Assembly: GCF_000698125.1 (NCBI RefSeq)
Contig: NZ_BAXA01000011.1
Location: 62,001-126,000, forward strand
DNA length: 64,000 bases
Direction: 5' to 3'
Source of the DNA: Geomicrobium sp. JCM 19038
GTDB taxonomy: Bacteria > Bacillota > Bacilli > Bacillales > Marinococcaceae
Below the pieces are notes generated by a model. The model did no database searches, was not told the DNA's origin, and saw only the letters and a list, made by a program, of their open reading frames with translations. Shown piece by piece: positions 16,972 to 26,940 of the stretch. Position numbers and translations under genes: made by a program. Position 1 is the stretch's first letter, and each line of letters begins with the position of its first letter.

Positions 16972-17829
16972 ATGGATCAACGTAGGTATTTTTCCATTGG
17001 TGAGGTATCAAAATTAAAAAATGTAACGATTAAGGCGCTTCGTTATTATCATACGATTGGTTTGCTTAATCCAGCTTATATCAATCCTGACAATGGTTAT
17101 CGATATTATACGATAGGTCAATTCATTTACATAGACATTATAAAACTTTGCCAACAAAGCAATGTCACAATCAAAGAGATTAAAGCTTTATTTGAAAAAG
17201 CAGATACGAATGAACTAAAGCTTTTCTTGGAAAAGAAGAGTAAAGAAATTGAAGAAGAGATGGTAAGTCTAGAGCAACTTCAGAAACGAATAAGTTTATT
17301 GCAGAGCACCATTCATTCTTCAGAAGTTGAACGTAAAAAAGAGGGTATTCACATACAAGCATTTGAAGAGCGGCACCTTTTACGTTCACCTACACAAGCT
17401 GGAGAACTAAATGAGGTTTTATCATTTGATCAGTTAGACGAGCAGTTAGCTGAATTTACGAATCATACATTCGAGTACGGGTTAATTTATACATTTTTGC
17501 ACGACGAGCTGAACGTTCGTGACGTATTTCGAATGATTACCGTAGAAGACTATCAATTGCTAAAAGAAACTGCGACGGTTTCAGTGTTGCCAAGCGGACA
17601 GTACGTAACGGTAAATTGTACGAAGGAATCTGAGGAAGAAGCGCTACATTTGTTGGTAGACTATTTAAAGACGAACGGTCGGGAGTACCATGATCTATAC
17701 ATGTTGTACTTAGTGACGGACGTATTTAATCAAGATAATTATCATGCTCAATTCCAAGTAAACATTCAGCCACCCCATGACATAAGGTGGGCTGAACTTG
17801 GTGTGCCTAAAACGTATATTCATAAATGA
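16972..17829 (+). CDS. MerR-family regulator with GyrI-like effector domain (BmrR type)
   Basis: 285 residues. The N-terminal winged helix is YFSIGEVSKLKNVTIKALRYYHTIGLL (about residues 5-30) plus wing NPDNGYRYYT. A coiled-coil dimer helix runs about 75-110, then a C-terminal domain of about 170 residues like GyrI/BmrR drug-binding domains. I chose ATG 16972 with GGAGG upstream. It probably activates a multidrug or stress gene; the nearest candidates are the upstream hotdog gene or an unlinked target. Its last 23 bases overlap the convergent GNAT gene. Confidence 0.85.
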   Translation: MDQRRYFSIGEVSKLKNVTIKALRYYHTIGLLNPAYINPDNGYRYYTIGQFIYIDIIKLCQQSNVTIKEIKALFEKADTNELKLFLEKKSKEIEEEMVSLEQLQKRISLLQSTIHSSEVERKKEGIHIQAFEERHLLRSPTQAGELNEVLSFDQLDEQLAEFTNHTFEYGLIYTFLHDELNVRDVFRMITVEDYQLLKETATVSVLPSGQYVTVNCTKESEEEALHLLVDYLKTNGREYHDLYMLYLVTDVFNQDNYHAQFQVNIQPPHDIRWAELGVPKTYIHK

Positions 17830-18435
17830 AATTTGTGTTCTTAAATGCACCATCAGGGAGATCAAACGCGGTGACTTCTTCGTCTAGACAAACAAAGCCA
17901 TTATGATCATAAAACCGTAGTTACTCATCGTGTCGGTATAGACATAGATCTTGTTTGTGTTCGTTTCGGTAAAATATGAAAAGAGCTCATTCAGCAATTT
18001 CTTTCCAACTTTTTTTCCTCGAGCTTGTTCAGATACAGCAAAGAATTCTAAACAACCTTGGAATTCATGTTCTTTGCCTTGAATTAATTTCTTGTAGGCC
18101 TCATTCGTTGAGTTCGTTAATTGAACGAACAAATCTCGGTCGTCGTCTTCTTGGTTGAGTAAGTGTAGCATTTCCTTCGTATAATCTTCTTGCAACATGC
18201 GATATGTCGGTGCCTCGCCAACTCTTGAACCGAAAATCACACCAACAACTTCTCCGTCTAACGTCGCAACTCTTCCGAAGCTGCTTTTATTTAAGATTGG
18301 ACTTACAAACATCATCGTAACAGCAGCATCCAATAACTGTTCATCCTCAATAAACCCTTTAGCAAAAGCTTCGATGGTAATCGTTTTGATCGATTCAATA
18401 TCTTCTTTTCTTACTTCTCTAATCTCAACGTTCAT
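17807..18435 (-). pseudogene. GNAT-family acetyltransferase (C-terminal frameshift)
   Basis: An N-terminal segment MNVEIREVRKEDIESIKTI and the acetyl-CoA motif VSEQARGKKVGKKLLNELF identify a GNAT domain. The frame ends early at 17884 as SNYGFMIIMALFV. Adding one T to the TTTT run near 17913 gives SNYGFYDHNGFVCLDEEVT and continues to a stop at 17807, giving about 209 residues. The restored SNYGFYDHNGF segment is the conserved GNAT C-terminal strand. Reference substrate unknown. Confidence 0.78.
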
Positions 18436-18576
18436 GTTATAGCCTCCTTTGATTGATTACTTGTAGTGTAAGGCCTCCCCTATAGGGAGAGTCAATCCAT
18501 TACATGTAGCAGGAAAGTGAAAAGATTTAATTGAATAGTTATATCACTGCTAGAAACATTTGAATAGGAGGTTATG

Positions 18577-19011
18577 ATGAATCAAGTTACGCAGGAAATC
18601 ACAGCCCAAGTGCAAAAAATGCGTGAATTGCATGAGCAAATGACAAGAGGAAAGTTTGAAGAATTAAATACGTATTATTCAAAGGATTTTATGGGATATC
18701 TTTTTATTCCTGGGTCTGGCGAAGTAGAACAGATGAATTACGAAGCGATTACCAAAGGAAATAGCAATGCTGCGAGCTTCTATAAGGGGAAAGAGATTCA
18801 ATTTGAGTACTCTGAATTAATGATTATGCCTCAAGCGAATGAGCAAGCGGCGGTCTCTTATGAAATTCTATTTATAGAGCAAGATATTCAAGTAAAGGCA
18901 GTGTCGCTAGAGGTCTGGAAGAAAGAATTTGACGGGGTATGGAGAATGATTAGATGGTATGAAGAGAAAGGACCTGCTTCGCAGCGTGAAAGAGTAACGG
19001 TTGACGACTAA
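18577..19011 (+). CDS. NTF2-like / SnoaL-type protein
   Basis: 144 residues with the helix-then-sheet pattern of nuclear-transport-factor-2-like folds: LHEQMTRGKFEELNTYYSKDF followed by alternating strands ending WRMIRWYEEKG. No catalytic residue can be assigned. The second ATG of ATGATG (18577) is better spaced from AGGAGG than the first (18574). Stand-alone gene. Confidence 0.55.
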   Translation: MNQVTQEITAQVQKMRELHEQMTRGKFEELNTYYSKDFMGYLFIPGSGEVEQMNYEAITKGNSNAASFYKGKEIQFEYSELMIMPQANEQAAVSYEILFIEQDIQVKAVSLEVWKKEFDGVWRMIRWYEEKGPASQRERVTVDD

Positions 19012-19108
19012 TGTTCAGTTTGGAAATGAACTGCCTGTCCTCAATTTGAAGTTAACACCATTATTAATGCCCGCATGGAGGCCGCGGGCTAGTAGGTTTA
19101 CATATTCC

Positions 19109-19400
19109 CTAAGCAGTCTTAACGACCGTCACTTCAACATTTTCGGTACCAATCGTGAAATCTGGAGGTACTAATGTGAGGACAGATCGTGTTGTGGTAA
19201 CCGTCAGACTTCTAGAAGCGGCTAACAGAGTAACTTCTGTCCCTTCAGTGTACGTACCTGGTACGAGAACGCCATCTTGTTAGATCTGTAGAGCAATTGT
19301 AGACCCGTTCATTGCGGATGCATTTTCTGACTAAGAAACCGTACACGTACCGGGTTCGACGAGGATAATCTCTGCTTCGCCTTCTGTGTAAGCCTAGTTA
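19109..19400 (-). pseudogene. Decayed remnant of a repeat-containing surface protein
   Basis: The 446-base stretch 19012-19457 has no intact gene. On the - strand it preserves VPGTYTEGTEVTLLAASRSL and, further on, FTIGTENVEVTVVKTA before a TAG at 19109. An upstream piece in another frame reads EGEAEIILVEPGTCTVS. The G-x-Y-T-E-G-T-E-V-T-L pattern is that of bacterial immunoglobulin-like or InlB-B-type repeats of cell-surface proteins. Several stops and frame changes show this one is decaying, unlike the single-base breaks elsewhere. Confidence 0.5.
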
Positions 19401-19457
19401 TCGAAGTAGGTACTTAACTTAGTAACTTTGGTATAAAATAAGGAGGTCAAAGCTGTT

Positions 19458-19850
19458 ATGAAACCAAGAATTACGATCATCACACTTGCTGTTGATGATT
19501 TGAAAAAATCCACAGCCTTTTATCAAAATGGATTAGGGTTCTCAACAGATGGGCTCGTTCAAGGTTCAGATCAAGTCGTGTTTGAATTAGAAGATGGGAT
19601 CACTCTCGTATTAAATCTTCGAACTGAACTTGAGGAAATTGATCAAAGAAGCGCTAATTCCAAAAGGCCTTCTGAAGTAATTTTGAGTAGTATTGCTGAT
19701 CGTAAAGAAGAAATCGATGCAACCTTAACAAGGGTTTTGGAATTCGGAGGCACAATTTTGCCTCGTCAGCCGAAGAGTTATGAGTGGGGTTATTCAGGTC
19801 ACTTTAAGGACTTAGACGGTCATATTTGGGAGATTGTTTATTTTTATTGA
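19458..19850 (+). CDS. VOC-family (glyoxalase/bleomycin-resistance fold) protein
   Basis: 130 residues with two beta-alpha-beta-beta-beta modules: ITLAVDDLKKSTAFYQNGLGF at the N-terminus and GHFKDLDGHIWEIVYFY at the C-terminus, where the final E could be a metal ligand. Family functions range from metalloenzymes to drug-binding proteins. AAGGAGG precedes the ATG. Substrate unknown. Confidence 0.85.
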   Translation: MKPRITIITLAVDDLKKSTAFYQNGLGFSTDGLVQGSDQVVFELEDGITLVLNLRTELEEIDQRSANSKRPSEVILSSIADRKEEIDATLTRVLEFGGTILPRQPKSYEWGYSGHFKDLDGHIWEIVYFY

Positions 19851-19863
19851 GTGAAGTTAAAAG

Positions 19864-19904
19864 TAAAAGCGATAAGGCTACTTCAAGTAGCCTTATCGCT
19901 TTAT
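19864..19904. terminator. Bidirectional terminator
   Basis: Long arms AAGCGATAAGGCTACTT and AAGTAGCCTTATCGCTT with T runs on both strands. Shared by the VOC gene and cydC. Confidence 0.85.
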
Positions 19905-21616
19905 TCATTCATGAACAATTGCTCTTCTAGAGCCTTCATTTTTTTGAAGTAGCCGTCCTTTTGCATGAGTTCATCGTATGTCCCACTTTCAATAATTTGA
20001 CCATGATCTACGACGATAATCTGATCCATCTGATCAAGACCAGTTAAGCGGTGGCTAATGAGCACAACAGTGGCATCTTTTGCGCGCTCAAGAAGAAGGC
20101 GCAGCATACGTTCTTCAGTAAGTGCATCAAGTGATGTTGTTGGTTCGTCGAGCACCCAGAGCGGGGCTTCTCGAAGGAGCAGACGAGCGATTGCGAGTCG
20201 CTGTTTTTCACCACCAGAGAGGTTTTGTCCTTTTTCCTCAACGCGACTATCGAGTTCAAGGTGGGGCAATTCCGCTGCGTGTAACGCATTTTTAAGAGTA
20301 ATGTCGTCTGTCATCTCTTCTGTAACGAATAGATTATCTCGAACGGTACCGACAAAGAAATGATTTGATTGCAAAGAGACATTTGTGTTCTTCCAAAGTG
20401 TGTCTTCTGAGATCGTAGATAGCTCGTGCCCATCGACTTTGACAGTGCCTTGATCATAAGGTAGTGCTTTTAAGAGTACATTCGCGATAGTTGTTTTACC
20501 CGAGCCACTTGCGCCGATAATCGCAGTTTTGCTTCCTGATGGAATTTGGGCGTTCACACGTTGGATTGCAGGGCGAAGTTGGTCCTCAAATTGAAGCATA
20601 ACATCTTGGAACTCGATGTCTAGAGCTTTACTTAATTGAATGTCATTAGAGGAAACCTCAGGCTGGTTTTCCTCTTCAAGGGACTCAATTCGCTTTGCTG
20701 CATGAGTACTTTCTTGTAAATGATACGGTAAGGTTGCCATCGGTGTAATCTGTTCAAAGACGGTGAGCGTAATCATGAGCAGTAACGCCAGTAGAATGCC
20801 TGCTAAATTACCTTCTGCAACTTGATACCCCGCATAAAACAAGACGGCAACTGAAACGAGAAAGGAGAGCAAGCCGATTGTTGCATCGCTCCACATTTGA
20901 ACTGATTGTGATTTTTGTTTTTGCTGTTCGTATTGCTTAATCGTGTTACGCACCTTTTGCTCCCGCTCTTCACGGGCTTGGTGAATGGTTAGTTCTCGAA
21001 AACCGTAAACGTATTCCGCAAACGTAGAAGAAAGCTCTCCACGTGTTTCTCGAATCTCGTCGTTGACTCGTCGTTGGCTGAGAAAGAATAGTGCAGGGAT
21101 GACGAGTAGTGAGAGTGCTAAACCGAGTATGATTAGTACAGCAGTGCCGATTGAGAACAAGGTCGTAAATGCAATGGTTGCAAGAAATACTGAAAGCATG
21201 ACGATCGGTGGATAGACGACACGGAGTAAAACGTTTTGAAGAGCGTCAACATCTCCGACAATCCTGGAGAGAATATCTCCACTCGTATAGCGGTTAAGAA
21301 TTCGATTTGAGACGGGTTCTAGTTTTTCGTATACACGTAAGCGAATGTTGCTAAGCATCGTAAACGTCGCTCGGTGAGAATAATAGCGTTCACCGAAACG
21401 ACTGACAGCGGATGTGATTCCGAGTAACTTTACGATCGCAACGATGACCATTAACGTTGCAATTGGAGGAGTTAGTGCAGCGTGAGAAATTAAATACCCG
21501 CTAGCAGAAAACAAACCAACGGCCGTTATTCCTGCGATAAAACCAGCAAGGATTGAAAGAAAGAGGTCCCTTTTTTCAGCGATAATGAGTTTGATAAAAG
21601 GTGTGAGTGCTTTCAT
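19901..21616 (-). CDS. cydC: ABC exporter ATPase-permease subunit CydC
   Basis: 571 residues: six membrane helices in the first 310 residues, then a nucleotide-binding domain with Walker A GASGSGKTT, signature LSGGEKQRL, Walker B LWVLDEPTTSLD and switch ISHR. In other bacteria the CydDC heterodimer exports cysteine or glutathione (or handles haem) and is needed for cytochrome bd assembly. It overlaps cydD by 4 bp. No cydAB genes are next to it, so the link to cytochrome bd rests on family knowledge only. Confidence 0.85.
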   Translation of the reverse strand: MKALTPFIKLIIAEKRDLFLSILAGFIAGITAVGLFSASGYLISHAALTPPIATLMVIVAIVKLLGITSAVSRFGERYYSHRATFTMLSNIRLRVYEKLEPVSNRILNRYTSGDILSRIVGDVDALQNVLLRVVYPPIVMLSVFLATIAFTTLFSIGTAVLIILGLALSLLVIPALFFLSQRRVNDEIRETRGELSSTFAEYVYGFRELTIHQAREEREQKVRNTIKQYEQQKQKSQSVQMWSDATIGLLSFLVSVAVLFYAGYQVAEGNLAGILLALLLMITLTVFEQITPMATLPYHLQESTHAAKRIESLEEENQPEVSSNDIQLSKALDIEFQDVMLQFEDQLRPAIQRVNAQIPSGSKTAIIGASGSGKTTIANVLLKALPYDQGTVKVDGHELSTISEDTLWKNTNVSLQSNHFFVGTVRDNLFVTEEMTDDITLKNALHAAELPHLELDSRVEEKGQNLSGGEKQRLAIARLLLREAPLWVLDEPTTSLDALTEERMLRLLLERAKDATVVLISHRLTGLDQMDQIIVVDHGQIIESGTYDELMQKDGYFKKMKALEEQLFMNE

Positions 21617-23330
21617 GCTTGAGTGCCTCCTTGCTGCGTTGTGATCATGATACGGTATAAATCATCTTCTTTCCAAAGCGTTTCATGGGTGCCGCTTGCA
21701 CGAATGGTTCCGTTTTCTAACAAATAGATGCGGTCTGCTTCTCGAATCGTGTAAAGTCGGTGAGCGACAATAATTACGGTCGACTGTTCGCTCAGTTTTT
21801 TGAGTGATGCTTGAAGCATCGTTTCCGTTCGAAGATCAAGACCCGTAGTAGGTTCATCGAAAAACACGACGTTCGGTTTTTTGTAAAATGCTCGAGCCAT
21901 AAACACTCGTTGACGTTCCCCGCCAGACAGGCCTCGTCCTCCTTCACCAACAAGGGTGTGGATGCCATCTGGCAATTGCTCGATCCACTCAATAATTCCA
22001 GCTTCTGTTGCCGCATTTAAAACAGCTTCATTTGTTGGTTTCTTTTTGGAACCAAGTGAAATGTTCTCCGCAATTGTCCCTGCAAACAAATAACCATCTT
22101 GAGAAATCAACGTCATTTGGTCGTACCAAGAAGACGCTTCAATCTCACGTAAATGAATGGTTCCTAACAGATAACTTCCATTTGTGTGGGGCACTAGCCC
22201 AGCTAAGATGTGCAGAAGGGTCGTCTTTCCTGACCCTGTAGCACCGATCAAAGCGATCTTTTCATACGGTTTGGCAACAAAGTTGATGTGGGACAATTGA
22301 AAGCCTTCAGGATAAGAAAACTGTACATCATCCATTAAAAGTGTCGGTGGTTCTGTCTGATCAAGTTCGTTCGAACCGAACAGTTGCTCTTCATCGAATT
22401 CCTCGAGCAATGCTTCAGTTTTTTTCAGAGCTCCTTTACTCACTTTTCCTGAATGAAATGCGGAGCCGAGGTCTTTTAGCTTATTAAACAGTTCAGGTGC
22501 CAAAATCAACATTAAGAACCCTGAATAAAAGGTTGTGTCTTGAACGATGATCATACGGATGGCAACTTCTAAAGCGATAATCCGATGCTTAACATTGAAA
22601 TGAATTCAAGTGCAAGGGAGTTCGTGAACGCGACTTTTAAGACATTCATCGTAGCGTCACGGAATTCAAGACTCTTATCTTTAATTCGTTGATGTTGCTG
22701 CTTCGTTCGTCCAAAGAACTTAATCGTGGACAATCCTTGAAGTGTGTCGAGAAACACACTTGAAAAGTTAGCCATTTTCTCAACTTGTTGTTTCGACTGA
22801 TCACCGGTACGCATACCAATAATAATCATATAGACGAAAATAAACGGCGCTGTAATGAGAATAATGACACCTGATGCCCAATGTTCATAAAAAATCACTA
22901 ATAAAAGCATGATTGGGATAATGGTTGATTGAATCATTTGTGGAATGTATTGATTAAAATACGCAGCCGTTTCATCGACCGTATCTAGAAAATAACTCGT
23001 CGTCTCACCTGTTTTTGTTTTCTTAGATGAGGTAAGAGTGCGATTTGAAAAGTGATGCAATAGTCGTTCACGCAGTGTGATTTTAACGTTTGTGGCTATG
23101 GTGTTCGCCATTCGATCAATCAGAAATCGACTAAAAATGCGTGCGAACAACGCAATCAGTAACGTGACAAATTGGGGTATAACTTCTTGAAAGGAAAGCG
23201 ATTGAAGAAATAATCGATCAATAATTGAAACAATCATAAAGGCTTGAACTACGATCGCAACCCCTGTAATGACAGTAAGTAGTGTCATCGTAGTAAGGTG
23301 TGTACGACTAGGACGCAAGTGTTCGTTCAA
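21613..23330 (-). pseudogene. cydD: ABC exporter ATPase-permease subunit CydD (frameshifted)
   Basis: Two frames rebuild about 573 residues. The first (TTG start after AGGAGG) carries four to five membrane helices, including FLDTVDETAAYFNQYIPQM, a conserved CydD segment. The second holds the last helix and an ATPase domain with Walker A GATGSGKTT and signature LSGGERQRV. The break near 22569-22580 is fixed by one extra base, giving LSALEVAIRMIIVQDTTFYSGF, which is well conserved in CydD. It pairs with CydC; probably a functional gene with a base error. Confidence 0.85.
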
Positions 23331-23471
23331 CAGAAGTCCTCCTAAACGTTTCTTTCTAGCTCTAGTGTATCTCTTATGTGAAGACTTTCACAATCCTTAG
23401 CTCTTATTCATCGTTATTGTTCCAATTATAGTCACATTCTAGTGACTGATCTGTCAAAAAAGCTTTGTGAA

Positions 23472-23502
23472 AGTAAAAAAAATGCCACATAGGCGTGGCA
23501 TC
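23472..23502 (-). terminator. Terminator of the DauR-like gene
   Basis: Arms ATGCCAC and GTGGCAT with an A8 run on the left, that is a T8 tail on the - strand. Confidence 0.75.
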
Positions 23503-24141
23503 TTACTTGCGAATTTCATCCAAATAGTTATAGATCGTTTGTTTCGTAACACCGAGGTAATCAGCAATTTGCTCTGCAGAACCTTGAATAAGAAAGGCAC
23601 CTTTGCGGTCAAGATGTTTAACAAACGCAATTTTGTCATCACGCTTCATTGAAGTAATCGGAATGCCGATCGTTTGCTTTGCTTCTTCAAGAAGGGCATG
23701 GAACATTTCTTGAATATCTTTGCCGTAAAACTCTTGTTCTACTGGAGCTTGATCGTCGCTTGAGGAGACAAGTGTATTAAGAAACTTTGAGGTTGAAATG
23801 AGTGCTGTGATATCAAGGTTAATGCCGAGACAACCGATGACATGTCCTTTTGAATTGCGGATGTAAGAGAGCGAAGCTTTTAGCCAAAGGCCATCTTTCG
23901 TCCGGGTTGTAAATCCGTAGTTATCTTCGATTTCATTCCCGTACTTTCGCCAATCTTGAAACATGCGATCGGTCATCGGTGCACCAACTTTTCGATTGGT
24001 GACGTTTCCTTTTATATAAACGAGAGATGCGCTTACATCGGCAAAGTCGTGGATGACAACTTCTCCTTGATCACCGAAGTTCTCTGCGATCATGTTCGCA
24101 ATCGGTACATAGCTTGCAAGTTCAGGTCGAATGGTAACCAT
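23503..24141 (-). CDS. YheO/DauR-family transcriptional regulator
   Basis: 212 residues: a YheO-like PAS domain (about residues 10-115, with VVIHDFADVSASLVYIKGN and GCLGINLDI) and a C-terminal helix-turn-helix (about 170-212, AEQIADYLGVTKQTIYNYL). Known relatives include DauR, which controls D-arginine catabolism. This gene is divergent from a deacetylase-cytosine deaminase pair, with an AT-rich dyad between them, so it probably regulates that operon. GAAAGGGG precedes the ATG. Confidence 0.85.
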   Translation of the reverse strand: MVTIRPELASYVPIANMIAENFGDQGEVVIHDFADVSASLVYIKGNVTNRKVGAPMTDRMFQDWRKYGNEIEDNYGFTTRTKDGLWLKASLSYIRNSKGHVIGCLGINLDITALISTSKFLNTLVSSSDDQAPVEQEFYGKDIQEMFHALLEEAKQTIGIPITSMKRDDKIAFVKHLDRKGAFLIQGSAEQIADYLGVTKQTIYNYLDEIRK

Positions 24142-24199
24142 TGCTTCAACCCCTTTCTAGTCATTCAATGAGAGTGTATCACATTTATATTTTATTATT

Positions 24200-24218
24200 A
24201 GTAAATAATTATTTTACT
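24200..24218. promoter_or_regulatory. AT-rich dyad in the divergent promoter region
   Basis: Arms AGTAAA and TTTACT around an AT centre, between the DauR-like gene and the deacetylase gene. Candidate binding site, but AT-rich sequence can form such dyads by chance. Confidence 0.35.
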
Positions 24219-24266
24219 TATTTTAAAATATGATATACAGTAGACGTAAATCGATCGGAGGTGGTC

Positions 24267-25159
24267 ATGGTGATTGAATCGGTTCGTTGGCCAGATGGCC
24301 AAACATTAGCTGCTGTTTTGACGTTTGATGTGGATGGAGAGACTGCACACTTAGCAGAGCCACGTAATCAAGATCGTCCATCATTGTTGTCCATGGGCAC
24401 ATATGGCCGTGGAATTGGATTGATCGTTTACTGTTAATACTTCGTAAACATGATATTCTTGCAACCTTTTTTGTGCCGGGGGCAATCGCAGAAATGGATT
24501 CTACAGTCGTAGAGCGGATCATCGACGGAGGCCATGCTATTGGACATCACGGTTATTTGCATAAGCCAAATGATCAGTTGACGAAGGAACAAGAAGAAGG
24601 AGAACTCATAAAAGGAATTGAAATTCTCGAGAAAACGATGGGAAAAAAGCCGATTGGTTATCGTGCCCCACTTTGGGAAATGCATGACCGTTCTCTTTCC
24701 CTTCTTAAGCAGTATGGTTTTTTGTATGATGCAAGCTTGCAAGCAAACGACATCCCTTATGAGGTCGAGGTAGAAGGTGGGAAATTGCTCGAAGTTCCTG
24801 GAACATGGGTCTTAGATGATTGGGAGCAGTTTGCATTCTCGGGAGATTGGGGAAGTTCGTTTCACATCGAGGAGCCTGACAAAGTGTATCGATTGTGGAA
24901 GGCAGAGTTTGATGCACTTTATGAAGAAGGGCGAATGTTTCATTTGACGATGCATCCTCAATTAATGGGACGAGCCTCTCGCGCTCAATTGCTTGACCGA
25001 TTAATTGCGCATATGAAATTAAAGCCTGGTGTCTGGTTTACGACCATTGATGAGATTGCGCTTCGATGGCAAGCAGGAGAATTGTCTTTTCCTGTTATGA
25101 CCCAACCAAATCGTGATCTATTATTTCCAGCGAAAGGAGAACAAAGTCATGATCATTAG
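24267..25159 (+). pseudogene. Polysaccharide-deacetylase family protein, HpPgdA/PuuE-like (frameshifted)
   Basis: Two frames give about 297 residues. The first carries TFDVDGETAHL, the metal/acid motif of the NodB fold, and SLLSMGTYGRG, typical of the HpPgdA/PuuE subgroup. The second continues DRLLLILRKHDILATFFVPG, then GHHGYLH (metal histidines) and YRAPLWE. One missing base near 24420 explains the break. Subgroup members deacetylate peptidoglycan or, as PuuE, open the allantoin ring. Translational overlap with the next gene (cytosine deaminase, 11 bp) favours an amide-ring or N-heterocycle substrate. ATG 24267 follows GGAGGTGG. Confidence 0.8.
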
Positions 25160-26384
25160 AAATGCTAAATTGTATGGTCAGAGTGGGCAAGTTGACCTTG
25201 TGATGACGAACGGAATCTTTGAGAAGATTTCTCTTGCTTCTAGCGAGTTAAATGATGGGGAGATTAATGCTCAAGGAAAGCTGGTCATTCCACCATACGT
25301 GGAGCCTCACATACACCTTGATTATGCACTCGCCGCTGGCACACCGAGATGGAATGAATCAGGAACGTTGTTTGAAGCGATTCAGCTCTGGTCCGAACGT
25401 AAACAAGTCGTTCATGAAACGAAAGAAGATATAAAATTGCGGGCGAAACAAGCGTTGCTCATGCAAATTGAACATGGTGTCCAGCACGTCAGGACGCACG
25501 TTGATGTGACAGACCCATCTTTAACCGGGTTACATGCATTACTTGAGATACGAGAGGAAATGAAGCCATGGGTGGATGTACAACTTGTCGCTTTTCCTCA
25601 AGAAGGAATGTACGGTTACCGTGGTGGCGATGCGCTCGTTGAAGAAGCAGTAAAGCTCGGTGCGGACGTTGTAGGTGGAATTCCACATTATGAACCGACG
25701 TACGAAGAAGGCGTTGCGTCCATTAAGAAAGCGTTTGATTTTGCTGAGAAATATGACAAGCTGATTGATTTTCACTGCGATGAAGTTGACGATGAACAAT
25801 CTCGTTTTGTCGAAGTCATCGCAAGAGAGGCAGATCGCAGACAGATGGGAGAGCGTGTCGTTGCCAGTCATACGACTGCCATGGGCTCTTATAACGATGC
25901 GTATGCCTACAAGTTATTTCAAAAATTAAAGCGCTCTGGCATTCACTTCGTTTCTCTACCAAAAGCGAATTTACACTTGCAAGGTCGGTTTGACACGTAT
26001 CCGAAACGGCGAGGTCTAACGCGCGTGAAAGAATTATTAGAGGCAGATATGAACGTAGCCTTCGGACTCGATTCGATCCAAGATCCGTGGTATCCACTTG
26101 GTAATGGCAATTTAATGAGTGTGCTCGATACCGGCATTCACGCGGCACATTTGACTGGGTACAACGAGATTGTTCGATCACTTGAACTCATTACTTTGAA
26201 CGGAGCAAAGGCGTTGAACCTTAAGCAATACGGAATCGAAGAAGGGCATGCAGCGAATTTACTCATCATTGATGCAGAAGACGAATACGAAGCTGTACGC
26301 AAAGAAGCAATTGTCCTTTATTCAATTCGAAACGGAGAAGTCATCGTAAAACGACAAGCGCCGGTAGTGGAATTATCAATATAA
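25149..26384 (+). CDS. codA: Cytosine deaminase-like amidohydrolase
   Basis: 411 residues, TIM-barrel amidohydrolase. Metal ligands are PHIHLD (His54/His56), FHCDEVDDEQ, SHTTAM and FGLDSIQDPW; AAGTPRWNESGTLFEAI closely follows the substrate-loop pattern of E. coli CodA. It deaminates cytosine to uracil, or a related ring such as isoguanine or creatinine-type compounds. I chose ATG 25149 (AAAGGAG upstream); the frame is open from 25113. Expressed with the upstream deacetylase-family gene. Confidence 0.88.
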   Translation: MIIRNAKLYGQSGQVDLVMTNGIFEKISLASSELNDGEINAQGKLVIPPYVEPHIHLDYALAAGTPRWNESGTLFEAIQLWSERKQVVHETKEDIKLRAKQALLMQIEHGVQHVRTHVDVTDPSLTGLHALLEIREEMKPWVDVQLVAFPQEGMYGYRGGDALVEEAVKLGADVVGGIPHYEPTYEEGVASIKKAFDFAEKYDKLIDFHCDEVDDEQSRFVEVIAREADRRQMGERVVASHTTAMGSYNDAYAYKLFQKLKRSGIHFVSLPKANLHLQGRFDTYPKRRGLTRVKELLEADMNVAFGLDSIQDPWYPLGNGNLMSVLDTGIHAAHLTGYNEIVRSLELITLNGAKALNLKQYGIEEGHAANLLIIDAEDEYEAVRKEAIVLYSIRNGEVIVKRQAPVVELSI

Positions 26385-26413
26385 TGGTAGCTAAAATTAA
26401 ATATCAACTAAAA

Positions 26414-26441
26414 ATGACTTGAGGTCTAATTCTCGAGTCAT
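26414..26441 (+). terminator. Putative terminator after codA
   Basis: Arms ATGACTTGAG and CTCGAGTCAT (one G-T pair), with a weak T tract. Confidence 0.5.
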
Positions 26442-26518
26442 TGCTTTATGGATTTATTAGGTAATATGTTATATAGTATAGTTTAGTAAATTTTATATTC
26501 TAAATAATAAATCATAGG

Positions 26519-26872
26519 GTGGTGTGTAGTGCTTTGTTATTAATTAATAATAGGTTGTTAAAGTCTTCACCGATTTTTATCATGATAGTTTTATTATTTG
26601 GTTGCACCTTTGGTTCAGAGAATAATACTTCTATAACATTCTCGAAAGAAGAGCAAACCGATAATTGTACTGCTGCTAGTATTTACATAAATAAAGACCA
26701 GAAAGATAAGCTTATGACTATTTATCAAATCGGCGAAGAACGAGCAGAGCAAATACTAGATTTGAGAGAACAAAAACTGTTTAACGAATTTGAGGATTTG
26801 ATAAGAATTGATGGGATTGGTAACGAACATTTAGAAGCTATTGAGAAAAAAAGTGATATTTGCTTTAATTAA
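26519..26872 (+). CDS. Lipoprotein with helix-hairpin-helix (ComEA-like) domain
   Basis: About 112-117 residues. A signal peptide ends in LLFGC (lipobox); the mature protein carries an HhH module LMTIYQIGEERAEQILDLR and LFNEFEDLIRIDGIGNEHLEAI as in ComEA, which binds DNA outside the cell during competence. The start is unsure: GTG 26519/26522 lack a ribosome site, whereas TTG 26534 has GGTGGTG eight bases upstream. The gene and flanks are much AT-richer than neighbours, suggesting acquisition. Confidence 0.65.
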   Translation: MVCSALLLINNRLLKSSPIFIMIVLLFGCTFGSENNTSITFSKEEQTDNCTAASIYINKDQKDKLMTIYQIGEERAEQILDLREQKLFNEFEDLIRIDGIGNEHLEAIEKKSDICFN

Positions 26873-26940
26873 TGGTAAGTGTATTGAATCCTTGCATTAC
26901 TTGCGGGGATGTAATTATAAGTTCAGGTAATAAATAACCA

